DNA of 52,149 nucleotides, taken from the NCBI GenBank assembly GCA_026988315.1, contig JALSLJ010000058.1:1-52149 (forward strand). Direction: 5' to 3'. Shown here one piece after another: positions 25,042 through 33,875 of the stretch. Within the stretch, counting starts at the first letter, position 1; each line of letters opens with the position of its first letter. The notes beneath the pieces were generated by a model that saw only the letters and a program-made list of their open reading frames with translations, did not search any database and was not told where the DNA came from. The translations under genes were made by a program, and so were the position numbers. This stretch comes from Sulfurimonas sp. (lineage in GTDB: Bacteria; Campylobacterota; Campylobacteria; Campylobacterales; Sulfurimonadaceae).

Positions 25042-26103
25042 ATGCTTGAAAATTTAACCATGATTGCGGTGATAATTGGGACAGTGATTATTTTACTACT
25101 TATAAAGATAGTAATAAATAACAGAAAAAAAGTAGAAACAAAAGTTGATAAAATAATTGAAAATTTTGAAGTTGTTGATGATGTGTATGATGTACAAGAA
25201 GTAGAAAAAAAAGAGATTCCAAAACAAGAGGAAGCAACACAAAAAGAGGTCACTAGAATTGATGGTCCAAGAAAAGGAACAGACAGAAGAGTAAGACAAA
25301 GAAGAGCTACACCAAGAAGTGGACCAGATAGAAGAAAAAATCAAAGAAGAGAGATACCTAAAGATTTAGTAGTCACAAAAGATGACTTTAAAATATTTTC
25401 AGGTTTAAGAATTTTGGTCGCTGAGGATAATATCATCAATCAAAAAGTGATCCAAGGCTTGTTAGCTAACTCAGGAGTAGAGGTGGTGATTGCAAATGAT
25501 GGGCAAGAAGCTTTAGATATTTTAGAAAAAGATAATAACTTCTTTGTGATTTTAATGGATTCTAATATGCCTGTCTTAGATGGTAGAGAAGCGTCTAAGA
25601 AAATAAAACAAAATCCTAAATATAATCATATCCCAATTATAGCCCATAGTGGTGATACAGCGATGGATGATATTAAAATAATGAAAGAAGCCGGCATGGA
25701 AGAACACCTTGCCAAGCCACTGTCCATAGTTGAATTATATAAAGTTCTTTATTTATACAAAAAAGATGAAAAAAAAGAGTTAAACATAAAAAAAGGTTTA
25801 GAGATATGTGGCGGCAACAAAGAGTTCTACCTTGAAATATTAAATGAATTTGTCTCTAGCTATTCAGATTCTGCAAAAACACTCAACACACTTCTGTTAA
25901 ACAAACAAATGACAGAAGCAGATAAACTTTTATTGGACTTAAATGGTATATCCGCAAATATTGGTGCGGAACTTTTACACGAAGCCACAACGGAACTAAG
26001 ACAACGAATACGCGATGGAGATAAACTTACCTATATGACCAAATATAAAGAGTGTGAGGAACACTTACATAACTTACTAGATGTAATTAAAGTTTATCTT
26101 TAG
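25042..26103 (+). CDS. Membrane-anchored receiver protein with degenerate Hpt domain
   Basis: The frame opens at 24934, but the ATG at 25042 with AAAAGGG before it starts directly with a membrane segment (residues 5-25), so I use it (353 residues). An acidic linker and two basic repeats of the pattern G-x-D-R-R-x-x-x-R-R (about 75-105) precede a receiver domain with A-E-D-N and phosphorylated D173 in L-M-D-S-N-M-P. The C-terminal 100 residues look like a histidine phosphotransfer bundle, but the key H-x-L-K-G reads L-D-L-N-G, with Leu298 where the histidine should be. It thus cannot pass phosphate on in the normal way and may be an anchored phosphate sink or scaffold. No kinase is adjacent. 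Confidence 0.8.
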   Translation: MLENLTMIAVIIGTVIILLLIKIVINNRKKVETKVDKIIENFEVVDDVYDVQEVEKKEIPKQEEATQKEVTRIDGPRKGTDRRVRQRRATPRSGPDRRKNQRREIPKDLVVTKDDFKIFSGLRILVAEDNIINQKVIQGLLANSGVEVVIANDGQEALDILEKDNNFFVILMDSNMPVLDGREASKKIKQNPKYNHIPIIAHSGDTAMDDIKIMKEAGMEEHLAKPLSIVELYKVLYLYKKDEKKELNIKKGLEICGGNKEFYLEILNEFVSSYSDSAKTLNTLLLNKQMTEADKLLLDLNGISANIGAELLHEATTELRQRIRDGDKLTYMTKYKECEEHLHNLLDVIKVYL

Positions 26104-26112
26104 CTACTAAAG

Positions 26113-26134
26113 GGGCAAACTATCTAGTTTGCCC
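26113..26134. terminator. Hairpin between two converging genes
   Basis: GGGCAAAC (26113-26120) and GTTTGCCC (26127-26134) form an eight-base stem with a six-base loop between the ends of the receiver gene and proA. It overlaps the last codons of proA. Neither side is followed by a long T run, so termination on both strands is plausible but not certain. Confidence 0.4.
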
Positions 26135-27352
26135 ACTTCCATAAACTTTAAACTTATAGGTTGTCAACCCTTCTATCCCCATTGGTCCACGGGCATGAAG
26201 TTTGTTTGTGCTGATTCCAACCTCTGCCCCAAAACCAAAAGCACCACCATCAGTAAAGCGAGTGGATGCATTCACATAAACAGCAGCGGCATCTATAGCA
26301 TTTAAAAATATCTCAGATGATGTTATGTTTTGGCTGATAATTGACTCTGAATGACCTGAACCATATTTTACAATATGCTCTATCGCACCCTCTACTCCAT
26401 CAACAACTCTAATGTTTAAAATATTTGCCAAATATTCAGTATCGTAATCTTCTTCAGTTGCATTTGCAACCTCTATAATTTTTTGAGTATTTTCACACCC
26501 TTTTAGCTCTGTACCTGTTCGAGTAAATTCAAGCTTTACAATTGGAAGAAACTCTTGAGCAATTGCACTGTCAACTAGAAGTGTCTCCATTGCATTACAA
26601 ACACCTGGTCTTTGTACTTTTGCATTTAAAGCAATGGCTATTGCATCATCAATTTTAGCATCTTTATCTACATATGTATGACACTGCCCTTTATCGTGTT
26701 TAACGACACTCACTGTTGCATTTTCACTTACATATTTAATAAGCCCTGCTCCACCACGAGGGATGATAAGATCAACATACTTATCCATCTTTATAAGTTG
26801 TGCTACACCCTCTCTTGAAGAATCTGGAATAAGTGAAATTAATGATATTGGTAAGTTGTTTTTCTCCAGAACTGTTTGAAGAACTTTTGCAATGGCAATA
26901 TTAGAGTTTTCAGCCTCTTTTCCACCCTTTAGTACACAAACATTCGAGCTTTTAAAACATAAAGCTGCTGTATCACTCGTTACATTTGGACGAGATTCAT
27001 AAATTATACCAATAACTCCAATAGGGATAGAAACTTTTTCTATTTTTAAGTTATCCTCTGTAACCCATCCATCTAAAACTCGTCCTACAGGCTCTTTTAA
27101 TGCAGCTATATCTTCAATCGCCACCGCCATAGCATCTATACGCTTTTCATCCAAAAGAAGTCTATCTTTAAGTGCTGGTGTCAAGTTGTTTTTATCAGCA
27201 TCTGCCATATCAAGTGCATTTGCTTCAAGTAAATTCATAGTATTGACTCTCAGTGAGTTTGCCATCTCTTTTAATATACGCTTTTTTTCTGCTCCACTAA
27301 TAGTAGAAAGTATCCTACTTGCAGATTTTGCTTCTTGTAAAAATTGTTCCAT
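26120..27352 (-). CDS. proA: Gamma-glutamyl phosphate reductase
   Basis: A 410-residue NADPH-dependent enzyme of proline synthesis that reduces gamma-glutamyl phosphate to the semialdehyde. The catalytic cysteine lies in R-P-G-V-C-N-A-M-E-T-L-L, and Y-E-S-R-P-N-V-T, L-K-G-G-K-E-A and F-T-D-G-G-A-F-G-F-G-A-E-V-G-I-S-T are typical. Length is normal. It is divergent from proC, with about 75 bases of AT-rich promoter region between them, so the two proline genes may be controlled together. proB is not in the window. Confidence 0.97.
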   Translation of the reverse strand: MEQFLQEAKSASRILSTISGAEKKRILKEMANSLRVNTMNLLEANALDMADADKNNLTPALKDRLLLDEKRIDAMAVAIEDIAALKEPVGRVLDGWVTEDNLKIEKVSIPIGVIGIIYESRPNVTSDTAALCFKSSNVCVLKGGKEAENSNIAIAKVLQTVLEKNNLPISLISLIPDSSREGVAQLIKMDKYVDLIIPRGGAGLIKYVSENATVSVVKHDKGQCHTYVDKDAKIDDAIAIALNAKVQRPGVCNAMETLLVDSAIAQEFLPIVKLEFTRTGTELKGCENTQKIIEVANATEEDYDTEYLANILNIRVVDGVEGAIEHIVKYGSGHSESIISQNITSSEIFLNAIDAAAVYVNASTRFTDGGAFGFGAEVGISTNKLHARGPMGIEGLTTYKFKVYGSGQTR

Positions 27353-27426
27353 TTTTATGCCTTATAGTCTAATAATGTTATACTAACATAAAATAAATTA
27401 ACTTTTATCTAATAAAATTAAGGATT

Positions 27427-28188
27427 ATGATGAAAACTATAACATTTATTGGAAATGGAAATATGGCACTTAGTATAGCTAAGGGCTTAAAAGATAACTA
27501 CAAAATAGAAGTAGTTGGAAGAGACTTAGAAAAACTTGAACAGTTTGAAAAAGACCTTGGGGTAGCTATAGATAAACATATTATAAACGGCTTTAATGCT
27601 GAAAATAAAACTGTTTTACTCTGCATTAAACCTGCAAATGTAGAGGAGATTAGTGATTATATTAGTGGTAGAGCGAGAGTTATCTACTCTGTTTTAGCTG
27701 GCACATCACTTTCTAAACTCAAACAAAACCTAAACCCATATGCAGTTGTTAGAACTATGCCTAACCTTGCGGCGAGTGTAAATAGATCTATGACTACATT
27801 AACTGGTGATGTTGAATTTAAAGAGGAAGCAAAAGAGCTCTTAGGTGCTATTGGCTCCACTTTATGGCTCAATAGTGAGAAAGAGATAGATATAGCTACT
27901 GCACTAGCTGGGAGTGGTCCTGCTTATTTAGCACTTATGGCAGAATCTCTTGCAGATGGAGCTGTCAAACAAGGCCTCAAGCGTGATGATGCGATGGCAA
28001 TTATGAGAGGTCTTTTTGGTGGCTTTGGAGTACTTATTCAAGATATACACCCTGCACTATTAAAAGATGGTGTAATGAGCCCAGGTGGTACAACTGCTGC
28101 TGGTTATGGCGCTTTAGAAAATGGTAATGTAAGAAGTGCTTGTATAGATGCCATAGAAAAAGCTTATAAAAAAGCTACTGAACTTTAA
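27427..28188 (+). CDS. proC: Pyrroline-5-carboxylate reductase
   Basis: A 253-residue enzyme for the last step of proline synthesis. The N-terminal I-G-N-G-N-M-A is the NAD(P) binding loop, and L-A-G-S-G-P-A-Y and D-G-V-M-S-P-G-G-T-T-A-A-G are the C-terminal hallmarks. Two ATGs in a row (27427, 27430) could start it; AAGGA lies just before. It ends before a strong hairpin (28233-28267) shared with the cold-shock gene on the other strand. Confidence 0.96.
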   Translation: MMKTITFIGNGNMALSIAKGLKDNYKIEVVGRDLEKLEQFEKDLGVAIDKHIINGFNAENKTVLLCIKPANVEEISDYISGRARVIYSVLAGTSLSKLKQNLNPYAVVRTMPNLAASVNRSMTTLTGDVEFKEEAKELLGAIGSTLWLNSEKEIDIATALAGSGPAYLALMAESLADGAVKQGLKRDDAMAIMRGLFGGFGVLIQDIHPALLKDGVMSPGGTTAAGYGALENGNVRSACIDAIEKAYKKATEL

Positions 28189-28232
28189 GTATGAAATTTT
28201 AGTTAATCTGGATAAAGGAAAAAAATAGAAAG

Positions 28233-28267
28233 TTTCCCATATCTCAAAAAAGATATGGGGAATATTT
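28233..28267. terminator. Bidirectional terminator between proC and the cold-shock gene
   Basis: CCCATATCT at 28236-28244 pairs with AGATATGGG at 28251-28259, extended by TT/AA pairs, with a six-base loop. On the minus strand a T-rich stretch follows, and on the plus strand AATATTTT follows, so it can serve both converging genes. Confidence 0.65.
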
Positions 28268-28273
28268 TAGCAC

Positions 28274-28492
28274 TTATTGTGCTGTTACGTTTTCAGCTTG
28301 AGGACCTTTTTGACCTTCACCAATTTCGTATGTTACACTTTGACCTTCGTCTAAAGAAACACGACCTGGACCTGTACTGTTTACTTGACGAAAGTGTACA
28401 AATAAGTCACCACCGCCATCATTTTGTTGGATAAATCCATAGCCTTTTTCTTCATTGAACCATTTTACAGTTCCGCTTAGCAATTCTGCCAT
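28274..28492 (-). CDS. Cold-shock domain protein
   Basis: A 72-residue single-domain RNA/DNA-binding protein. The two RNP motifs are clear: K-G-Y-G-F-I and L-F-V-H-F. G-T-V-K-W-F-N precedes them. It acts as an RNA chaperone that keeps mRNA unfolded. A GAGGT ribosome site lies before the ATG, and a leader of roughly 115 bases precedes it, as is typical of cold-shock mRNAs. It stands alone between converging proC and upstream argB. Confidence 0.95.
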   Translation of the reverse strand: MAELLSGTVKWFNEEKGYGFIQQNDGGGDLFVHFRQVNSTGPGRVSLDEGQSVTYEIGEGQKGPQAENVTAQ

Positions 28493-28620
28493 TATAATAC
28501 CTCTGTGGGAAAATACATTTCTCTTCGAAATGGAATCAGAATTGAGGAATCTTTTGCAGGATAAAAAGATACCCTACCAAAGATGAATTCGAACCTCATC
28601 TTTCATCGGGAATTATTATA
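28493..28620 (-). promoter_or_regulatory. Promoter and long leader of the cold-shock gene
   Basis: On the minus strand TATAAT lies at 28620-28615, so transcription should begin near 28608. The leader opens with AAAGATGA/TCATCTTT (28579-28586 with 28596-28603), a perfect eight-base hairpin right at the 5' end, and runs about 115 bases to the ATG. Long structured leaders of this kind control stability and translation of cold-shock mRNAs in other bacteria. Confidence 0.5.
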
Positions 28621-28655
28621 TCTGTTTGATACAATAAAAGCAAATAAAACAGACA

Positions 28656-29507
28656 TTATTTAACGATTTGCGTTCCAACACCCTCAGAAGTAAACAATTC
28701 TAGTAACATTGAGTGTTCAAGTCTTCCATCGATTATATGAGCTTTATGCACTCCACCCTCTATAGCTTCTAAACACGCATCAACTTTTGGTACCATACCA
28801 CCATGAATAGTGCCATCAGCTTTAAGAGCTTGCACTTCCGCTTTTGTAAGTGTATTTAAAAGCTCTTTATCATTGTTAAGAACACCAGCTGTATCTGTTA
28901 AAAATATAATTTTATTTGCACCAATAGCTTTTGCAACATAGGAAGCACAAAGGTCAGCATTTATATTAAAGCCTGGATGTCCCATCTCTTCACCAGCTGC
29001 TATGGGTGCTATAACTGGTACAAATTTTTCATGAATTAAGTTAGATAACACATCTGGTTTTACATCTGTGATATTTCCCGTAAGCCCCCATTTTGCAAAA
29101 TTTTTCGCTTTAGCAGTGATAAAGTGCGCATCTTTACCACTCACACCTATAGCCTTTGCACCATGAGAGTTTAAAAGAGAAACTATCTCTTTGTTTATCT
29201 CACCACTTAAAATCATCTCAGCTATGCGCATAACTTCTTTTGTTGTTACTCTTTGTCCCTCTATAAACTTCGTATCTATCTTTAAATCATCGAGCATTTC
29301 AGTGATTTTTGAGCCACCGCCATGAACTATAACAGGCTTGATGCCTACAAGATACATAAGTAAGATATCTTCAGCAAACTTCTCTTTTAATTGTGTAGAT
29401 GTTTGAGCCGAACCACCATATTTAATCACTACTATCTCTTTATTAAACTCTTTTATAAATGGTAAAGCTTCAAGAAGTGTTTTAACTGTCTCAATCTTTT
29501 TTTGCAT
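28656..29507 (-). CDS. argB: Acetylglutamate kinase
   Basis: A 283-residue amino-acid kinase that phosphorylates N-acetylglutamate in arginine synthesis. V-I-K-Y-G-G-S-A, V-H-G-G-G-S-K-I and N-I-N-A-D motifs are clear. The ATG has a perfect AGGAGG, which lies inside the end of lpxK. The genes overlap by 17 bases. Pairing with lpxK rather than other arg genes is a local operon feature and does not imply a shared pathway. Confidence 0.96.
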   Translation of the reverse strand: MQKKIETVKTLLEALPFIKEFNKEIVVIKYGGSAQTSTQLKEKFAEDILLMYLVGIKPVIVHGGGSKITEMLDDLKIDTKFIEGQRVTTKEVMRIAEMILSGEINKEIVSLLNSHGAKAIGVSGKDAHFITAKAKNFAKWGLTGNITDVKPDVLSNLIHEKFVPVIAPIAAGEEMGHPGFNINADLCASYVAKAIGANKIIFLTDTAGVLNNDKELLNTLTKAEVQALKADGTIHGGMVPKVDACLEAIEGGVHKAHIIDGRLEHSMLLELFTSEGVGTQIVK

Positions 29508-30414
29508 TAAGCCCTCCTGTATATTTATCTATTATTTTAAAAACTTTTTCATCAACTTCTACATCCAAATCTAATAATGACAGGGGAAGATTGAAAGACT
29601 CTAATTTAACATAATCTTTATATGTCACTAAAATTGAGTCCGAAGCATCTTTTTTCAAAACTTCAAGTAGCTCAGAGCGAACAAAAGAGTGATGATCTTC
29701 AAAATAGTTTTTACTCACCACCTTTGGTAAAAATTCATCTAGTCTATCTGGTCTTGCAATAGCTGTTACTAATGACATTTTAGCACTTTTATTTTTAAGT
29801 TCTACTACTCTTTTAAAATCTATTCCATCTTTTAATATATGAACCTCTTTAGAACTCCATAACCGCTCTCTAAAAGGTCCAGAGGGAAGACAAAAACTGT
29901 TTTTTGAGTGAACCTCTATAAGAAAATCAAGCTTTTTAATATCATGTTTAGAATAAGCATCATCTAAAAAAACAACTCTAGCACCCATCTCTTTAGCTTT
30001 GTAAATAGCTTTTTTTCTGTCCTCACTCACTATAACGAGAGCATTTTTTACTTTGTGAGCATATATCATAGCTTCATCACCGCTAACACTAACATCACAT
30101 AAAATATTTTTCGAATCTTTAACAATATGAAGACCTTTACTCTCTCTGCCATAGCCACGAAGAATAATCGCCACATTATCATATCTGCTCGCGAGAGCAC
30201 ACACCAATGGTGTTTTACCACTCCCCCCCACACTTAGATTGCCAATGCTAATTATGTCAATATTAAAATCTTCTACTCTTTTACTCTTAAAACGGATGTA
30301 CATTCCAAAGCAATAAAGAAGACTAAGAGGTAAAAGCAGGAGTGATACTAATCTTTGAACACCAGAAGGGTTGTAGAAATACTCTTCAACCCAAAAAACT
30401 AGACTTTTTTTCAA
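29491..30414 (-). CDS. lpxK: Tetraacyldisaccharide 4'-kinase
   Basis: A 307-residue membrane-associated kinase that phosphorylates the lipid A disaccharide at position 4'. A hydrophobic anchor lies near residues 20-42, and the P-loop is G-N-L-S-V-G-G-S-G-K-T-P-L-V. It starts with TTG inside the stop of the upstream aminotransferase gene (TTGA). With lpxB at 16101 it provides a second lipid A gene in the window, in a different operon. Confidence 0.94.
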   Translation of the reverse strand: MKKSLVFWVEEYFYNPSGVQRLVSLLLLPLSLLYCFGMYIRFKSKRVEDFNIDIISIGNLSVGGSGKTPLVCALASRYDNVAIILRGYGRESKGLHIVKDSKNILCDVSVSGDEAMIYAHKVKNALVIVSEDRKKAIYKAKEMGARVVFLDDAYSKHDIKKLDFLIEVHSKNSFCLPSGPFRERLWSSKEVHILKDGIDFKRVVELKNKSAKMSLVTAIARPDRLDEFLPKVVSKNYFEDHHSFVRSELLEVLKKDASDSILVTYKDYVKLESFNLPLSLLDLDVEVDEKVFKIIDKYTGGLNAKKD

Positions 30415-31532
30415 ACTCTATTTTTAGCTATTTTCTTGATTGTATCGACAACAAATTTCACCTCTTTATCTTCCATAGTAGGATAGACAGGAAGAGATAA
30501 AATTTGCTGATACGCTCGTAGAGCTACGGGAAAATCATTTACACGCAGAGAGTATTTTGATTTATAATAGGTTAAAAGATGCAATGGGATATAATGTAAT
30601 CCTGTATCTATCCCATTTTCTTTTAACTCTAAAGCAAATGAATCACGATTTTTATCTATCTTAATAATATACAAAGAGTACGGATGTTCTTGACAGCTCA
30701 TCTCTGGAATTGTTATATGTTCAACCCCATCTAAAGAATCAGAGTAGATCTTAGCAATCTCTTTTTGTCTGAGTATATTTTTATCTTGATCTTGAACTTG
30801 AGCTCTAATATACGCAGCATTGAGATGACTCAAAGAGTAATCATTACCAATATCTACCACATCATAAATGTACTCTAAAGCATCTTCATCACGGACTATC
30901 GCATGGTTTGCTAAAAGTCTAGCACGCTCTATAATATCATCATCATCTGTCACTAGCATCCCGCCATTACATATATTTTTCTTTAAATGTGGAGAAAAAT
31001 TAAAGCAAGTTATATCAGCACCAGTAGCACCAATTCTTACTCCATTATATGTTGAACCTAAAGCATCACAAGCATCTTCAACTATCTTCACATCATAAAT
31101 CTTAGCCATTGAGTATAATCTATCAAGGTCCAAACAAGCACCAGCCACATGAGTTAAAATAACAGCCTTTAATTTTTTAGACTTATGCTTCTCTAAGTAT
31201 TGCTCTAGTTTATCCATATCAATATTGTAAGTTTTCTCTTCAATATCTATAAAAACTGGCTCTGCATCAAAGTGACGAACAACCTCAGGAACATTTGGGT
31301 GTGCATTTACAGAACACACTACTTTATCCCCTCTTTTTAACTCTAAAGCAAGCATTGCTAAATGCAAAGCAGATGTTCCGTGCGATGTTGCTAATGCATA
31401 TTTAGAACCTATATACGAGATAAAATCATTTTCCAACTCTTCTATCTGGTTTATATCTTCACCATCCAAAACATCACTTACATTTGAGTGAGATTCACGC
31501 CCGCTTTCGTATTTGCTAAATGGAACTTTCAT
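30411..31532 (-). CDS. DegT/DnrJ/EryC1/StrS-family aminotransferase
   Basis: A 373-residue PLP-dependent sugar aminotransferase. H-G-T-S-A-L-H-L-A, V-E-D-A-C-D-A-L-G and F-S-P-H-L-K-K-N-I (with the likely cofactor lysine) are recognisable. The glycine motif after the lysine reads C-N-G-G-M rather than T-G-E-G-G, so it diverges from the best-studied members. It lies between nadE (11 bases upstream) and lpxK (overlapping by four). It may modify a surface sugar. Its substrate cannot be told from sequence, and it is not a close duplicate of the GnnB-like enzyme at 17161. Confidence 0.8.
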   Translation of the reverse strand: MKVPFSKYESGRESHSNVSDVLDGEDINQIEELENDFISYIGSKYALATSHGTSALHLAMLALELKRGDKVVCSVNAHPNVPEVVRHFDAEPVFIDIEEKTYNIDMDKLEQYLEKHKSKKLKAVILTHVAGACLDLDRLYSMAKIYDVKIVEDACDALGSTYNGVRIGATGADITCFNFSPHLKKNICNGGMLVTDDDDIIERARLLANHAIVRDEDALEYIYDVVDIGNDYSLSHLNAAYIRAQVQDQDKNILRQKEIAKIYSDSLDGVEHITIPEMSCQEHPYSLYIIKIDKNRDSFALELKENGIDTGLHYIPLHLLTYYKSKYSLRVNDFPVALRAYQQILSLPVYPTMEDKEVKFVVDTIKKIAKNRV

Positions 31533-31543
31533 TTTTCTTTCCT

Positions 31544-32350
31544 TTATAAAGTTATATCTCTTGGATAATTAAAATCATGGTTTATTGTTCTGGATGTCAA
31601 CTTCGCAATAACTGGCATTTTTCGCTTAAACTGGTTACGGAAAATTCTACTCACTATCATCTCAAGCATATCTTTATCGACACCCATTTTTACTATCTCT
31701 TCTTTACTTATTCTATCTTCTACATAAAGTTTTAGTGCTTCATCTAACTGGGCATATGTATAGCCTAAATCATCTTCATCGCTCTGTCCATCCCACAAAT
31801 CTGCAGAAGGGGCTTTGTCTATTATATTTTTAGTTATATTTAAATGCTCTGCAAGCTCATAAACCTCACTTTTATACAAATCACCTATGGGGTTTAATGC
31901 ACTTGACAAATCACCATATAGAGTTCCATATCCAAGCATCAATTCACTTTTATTGCTAGTACCTAAAACCAAAGCATTTTCTCTCGCTGAAATATCAAAA
32001 ATCGTTGACATCCTCATACGAGAAGAAAAATTGCCTTTTCTTAAATTATCCATATTTGGATTCAAGGCTTCATAAGCACGCAACATCGGTTCTATTGAAG
32101 CTGTGATAACATTCATCTTGAAATCTTTGCATAGTGCTAAGGCATCATTTAATGAACTTTGTGAGGAGTATTGCGAAGGCATCATCACACATAAAAGATT
32201 ATCTCTAAAAGTTTTATGAGCCAATACAGCTACAACAGCAGAGTCAATTCCACCACTTAAACCAATAACAACTTTTTTAATTCCAGTCTTACGAACTTCA
32301 TTATCTAAAAATCTCACTAGATAGTCTGTAATCTGCTCATATTTACTCAT
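31544..32350 (-). CDS. nadE: NH3-dependent NAD+ synthetase
   Basis: A 268-residue enzyme that amidates nicotinic acid adenine dinucleotide to NAD. The PP-loop G-L-S-G-G-I-D-S-A near residue 31 binds ATP, and G-T-S-N-K-S-E and P-S-A-D-L-W are typical. The short form has no glutaminase domain, so it uses free ammonia. It begins the operon with the aminotransferase, lpxK and argB. Confidence 0.95.
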   Translation of the reverse strand: MSKYEQITDYLVRFLDNEVRKTGIKKVVIGLSGGIDSAVVAVLAHKTFRDNLLCVMMPSQYSSQSSLNDALALCKDFKMNVITASIEPMLRAYEALNPNMDNLRKGNFSSRMRMSTIFDISARENALVLGTSNKSELMLGYGTLYGDLSSALNPIGDLYKSEVYELAEHLNITKNIIDKAPSADLWDGQSDEDDLGYTYAQLDEALKLYVEDRISKEEIVKMGVDKDMLEMIVSRIFRNQFKRKMPVIAKLTSRTINHDFNYPRDITL

Positions 32351-32424
32351 AATTATTTATAACCTTTAAAAAACTTTAACAAAAAATATTATATCTAATT
32401 TTTGTAACAAATATATAATTAAAG

Positions 32425-33240
32425 TTAACAGATGTGCTTATGGGCCATAATATTTAGCTCTTTACAGGAAAATCCTGCCTCTTTTCTTGCATCTGTATTT
32501 AATTTTTTTGCTCTTAAAAAACCTTGAGGGTAGTATTTTGCTATTATTTCAAAATATACATCGACATCTTCATCATCCTTTTCACATGCATAATTGAACC
32601 AAACATCGCCTTTTTTTACATGGTCAATCTCTTCTTCTAAAATTATATTTAGCTTACTAATAATTTTCTCTATCATCTCATTTTTAGGAAGTTTTTTAAG
32701 TTTTTTTAAAATCATTGGTGTAGCATCTAAGCCATTAGCTTCTAAGTATCTAGGAACTACTGCCATCCGCTCTATCAAAGTTTGTGTTCTTTGGGATGCT
32801 TCAAACAAAGCATTATGCACCTCAATGTCTCCATAATTAGTACCAAGCTCATTTAAAAGGGTCTCTAGCATGACAAAATGTTTGATTTCATCATCTGCAA
32901 CCTCTAACCAGTCATCATAATATTTTTTTGGTAAGCCTACAAACCTATATGCAGCATCCAATGCCAAATCAATAGCAGAATATTCTATATGTGCTATAGC
33001 ATGTAAGAGATTTATCTGCCCCTCTTTTGTTGTTAGGTTGCTTCTTTTTGGAACATCTTGTGGTGGGACTATTTTACATATAGCATCATATGAGGGAACA
33101 GTAAACTCTTTTGCTTTAAACACTTTTTCAAATGCTATCTCATCTGATTTGTATGTGTGATAAAACTCCCTAAAGTGTTCTATTTTTGTTGCAGGATTTT
33201 TAGCTTCTATAATTAGCTCTAATTCTTTATAAAAATTCAT
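32425..33240 (-). CDS. DUF455 ferritin-like protein
   Basis: A 271-residue protein of the DUF455 group, a ferritin-like four-helix fold. H-A-I-A-H-I-E-Y-S-A-I-D-L, W-L-E-V-A-D-D-E-I-K-H-F and E-E-I-D-H-V-K-K-G provide the paired Glu and His residues expected for a di-iron site. It is related in fold to MiaE, the tRNA hydroxylase, but its reaction is not known to me. It is divergent from the MBL hydrolase gene. Confidence 0.85.
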   Translation of the reverse strand: MNFYKELELIIEAKNPATKIEHFREFYHTYKSDEIAFEKVFKAKEFTVPSYDAICKIVPPQDVPKRSNLTTKEGQINLLHAIAHIEYSAIDLALDAAYRFVGLPKKYYDDWLEVADDEIKHFVMLETLLNELGTNYGDIEVHNALFEASQRTQTLIERMAVVPRYLEANGLDATPMILKKLKKLPKNEMIEKIISKLNIILEEEIDHVKKGDVWFNYACEKDDEDVDVYFEIIAKYYPQGFLRAKKLNTDARKEAGFSCKELNIMAHKHIC

Positions 33241-33250
33241 AAGAGTATCA

Positions 33251-33259
33251 TGATATAAT
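33251..33259 (+). promoter_or_regulatory. Extended -10 box before the MBL gene
   Basis: TGATATAAT at 33251-33259 is a good extended -10 (TG-n-TATAAT), 23 bases before the start of the MBL hydrolase gene, leaving a short leader with AGAGA as ribosome site. Confidence 0.45.
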
Positions 33260-33281
33260 CACACTAAAAAAGAGATAAATT

Positions 33282-33875
33282 ATGCAAATAAAAGTGCAAC
33301 CAATGGGTGTTTACCAAACAAACTGCTATATTGCTACAATTGATGGAAAAGATTTTATTATTGACCCGGGAGTAGGTGCAACAGAGTGGGTGATACAAAA
33401 TGTCACTAATCCTATTGCCATCTTAAATACACATGGTCACTTTGATCATGTATGGTCAAATGCAGAGTTACAAAAGAGACTTGGCATTAAACTCTACACT
33501 CCAAAAGGCGATGTAATGCTGCTCACTTCTAATAGCTGGATGCCAGACTTACCACCCTCTACTCCTGATGTGGAAGTTGAACCAAATGAAGAGTTTGATT
33601 TTGATGGTGTAAAAGTGAAGTTCCGTCACTTCCCAGGTCATTGTCCTGGATGTTCAACCATAGAGATAGGCGACGCTATGTTTAGTGGTGATTTTATTTT
33701 TGAGCGCTCCATAGGTAGAACAGATTTTCCATATTCATCTCCGCAGGATATGAAAGATTCATTACAAAGATTTAAAAAACTTGATTACGATAAAACAATC
33801 TATCCAGGGCATGGTGGAACAACCACTATTAAACAAGAGCAACAATATGCGGATTACTGGATAGGCAACCTATAA
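33282..33875 (+). CDS. MBL-fold metal hydrolase, glyoxalase II-like
   Basis: A 197-residue metallo-beta-lactamase fold enzyme. T-H-G-H-F-D-H (metal ligands) near residue 48, H-C-P-G-C, a ligand aspartate in F-S-G-D-F-I-F and the last histidine in Y-P-G-H-G-G are all present, so it should bind two metals and be active. It belongs to the small glyoxalase II-like group whose real substrate is usually unknown. Its stop overlaps the start of the methyltransferase gene by one base (TAATG). Confidence 0.9.
   Translation: MQIKVQPMGVYQTNCYIATIDGKDFIIDPGVGATEWVIQNVTNPIAILNTHGHFDHVWSNAELQKRLGIKLYTPKGDVMLLTSNSWMPDLPPSTPDVEVEPNEEFDFDGVKVKFRHFPGHCPGCSTIEIGDAMFSGDFIFERSIGRTDFPYSSPQDMKDSLQRFKKLDYDKTIYPGHGGTTTIKQEQQYADYWIGNL

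Noticed and set aside
30411-31532. Second GnnB-type enzyme for lipid A because it lies beside lpxK
   Set aside because: It differs around the cofactor lysine and has no neighbouring dehydrogenase, so only the family is assigned.
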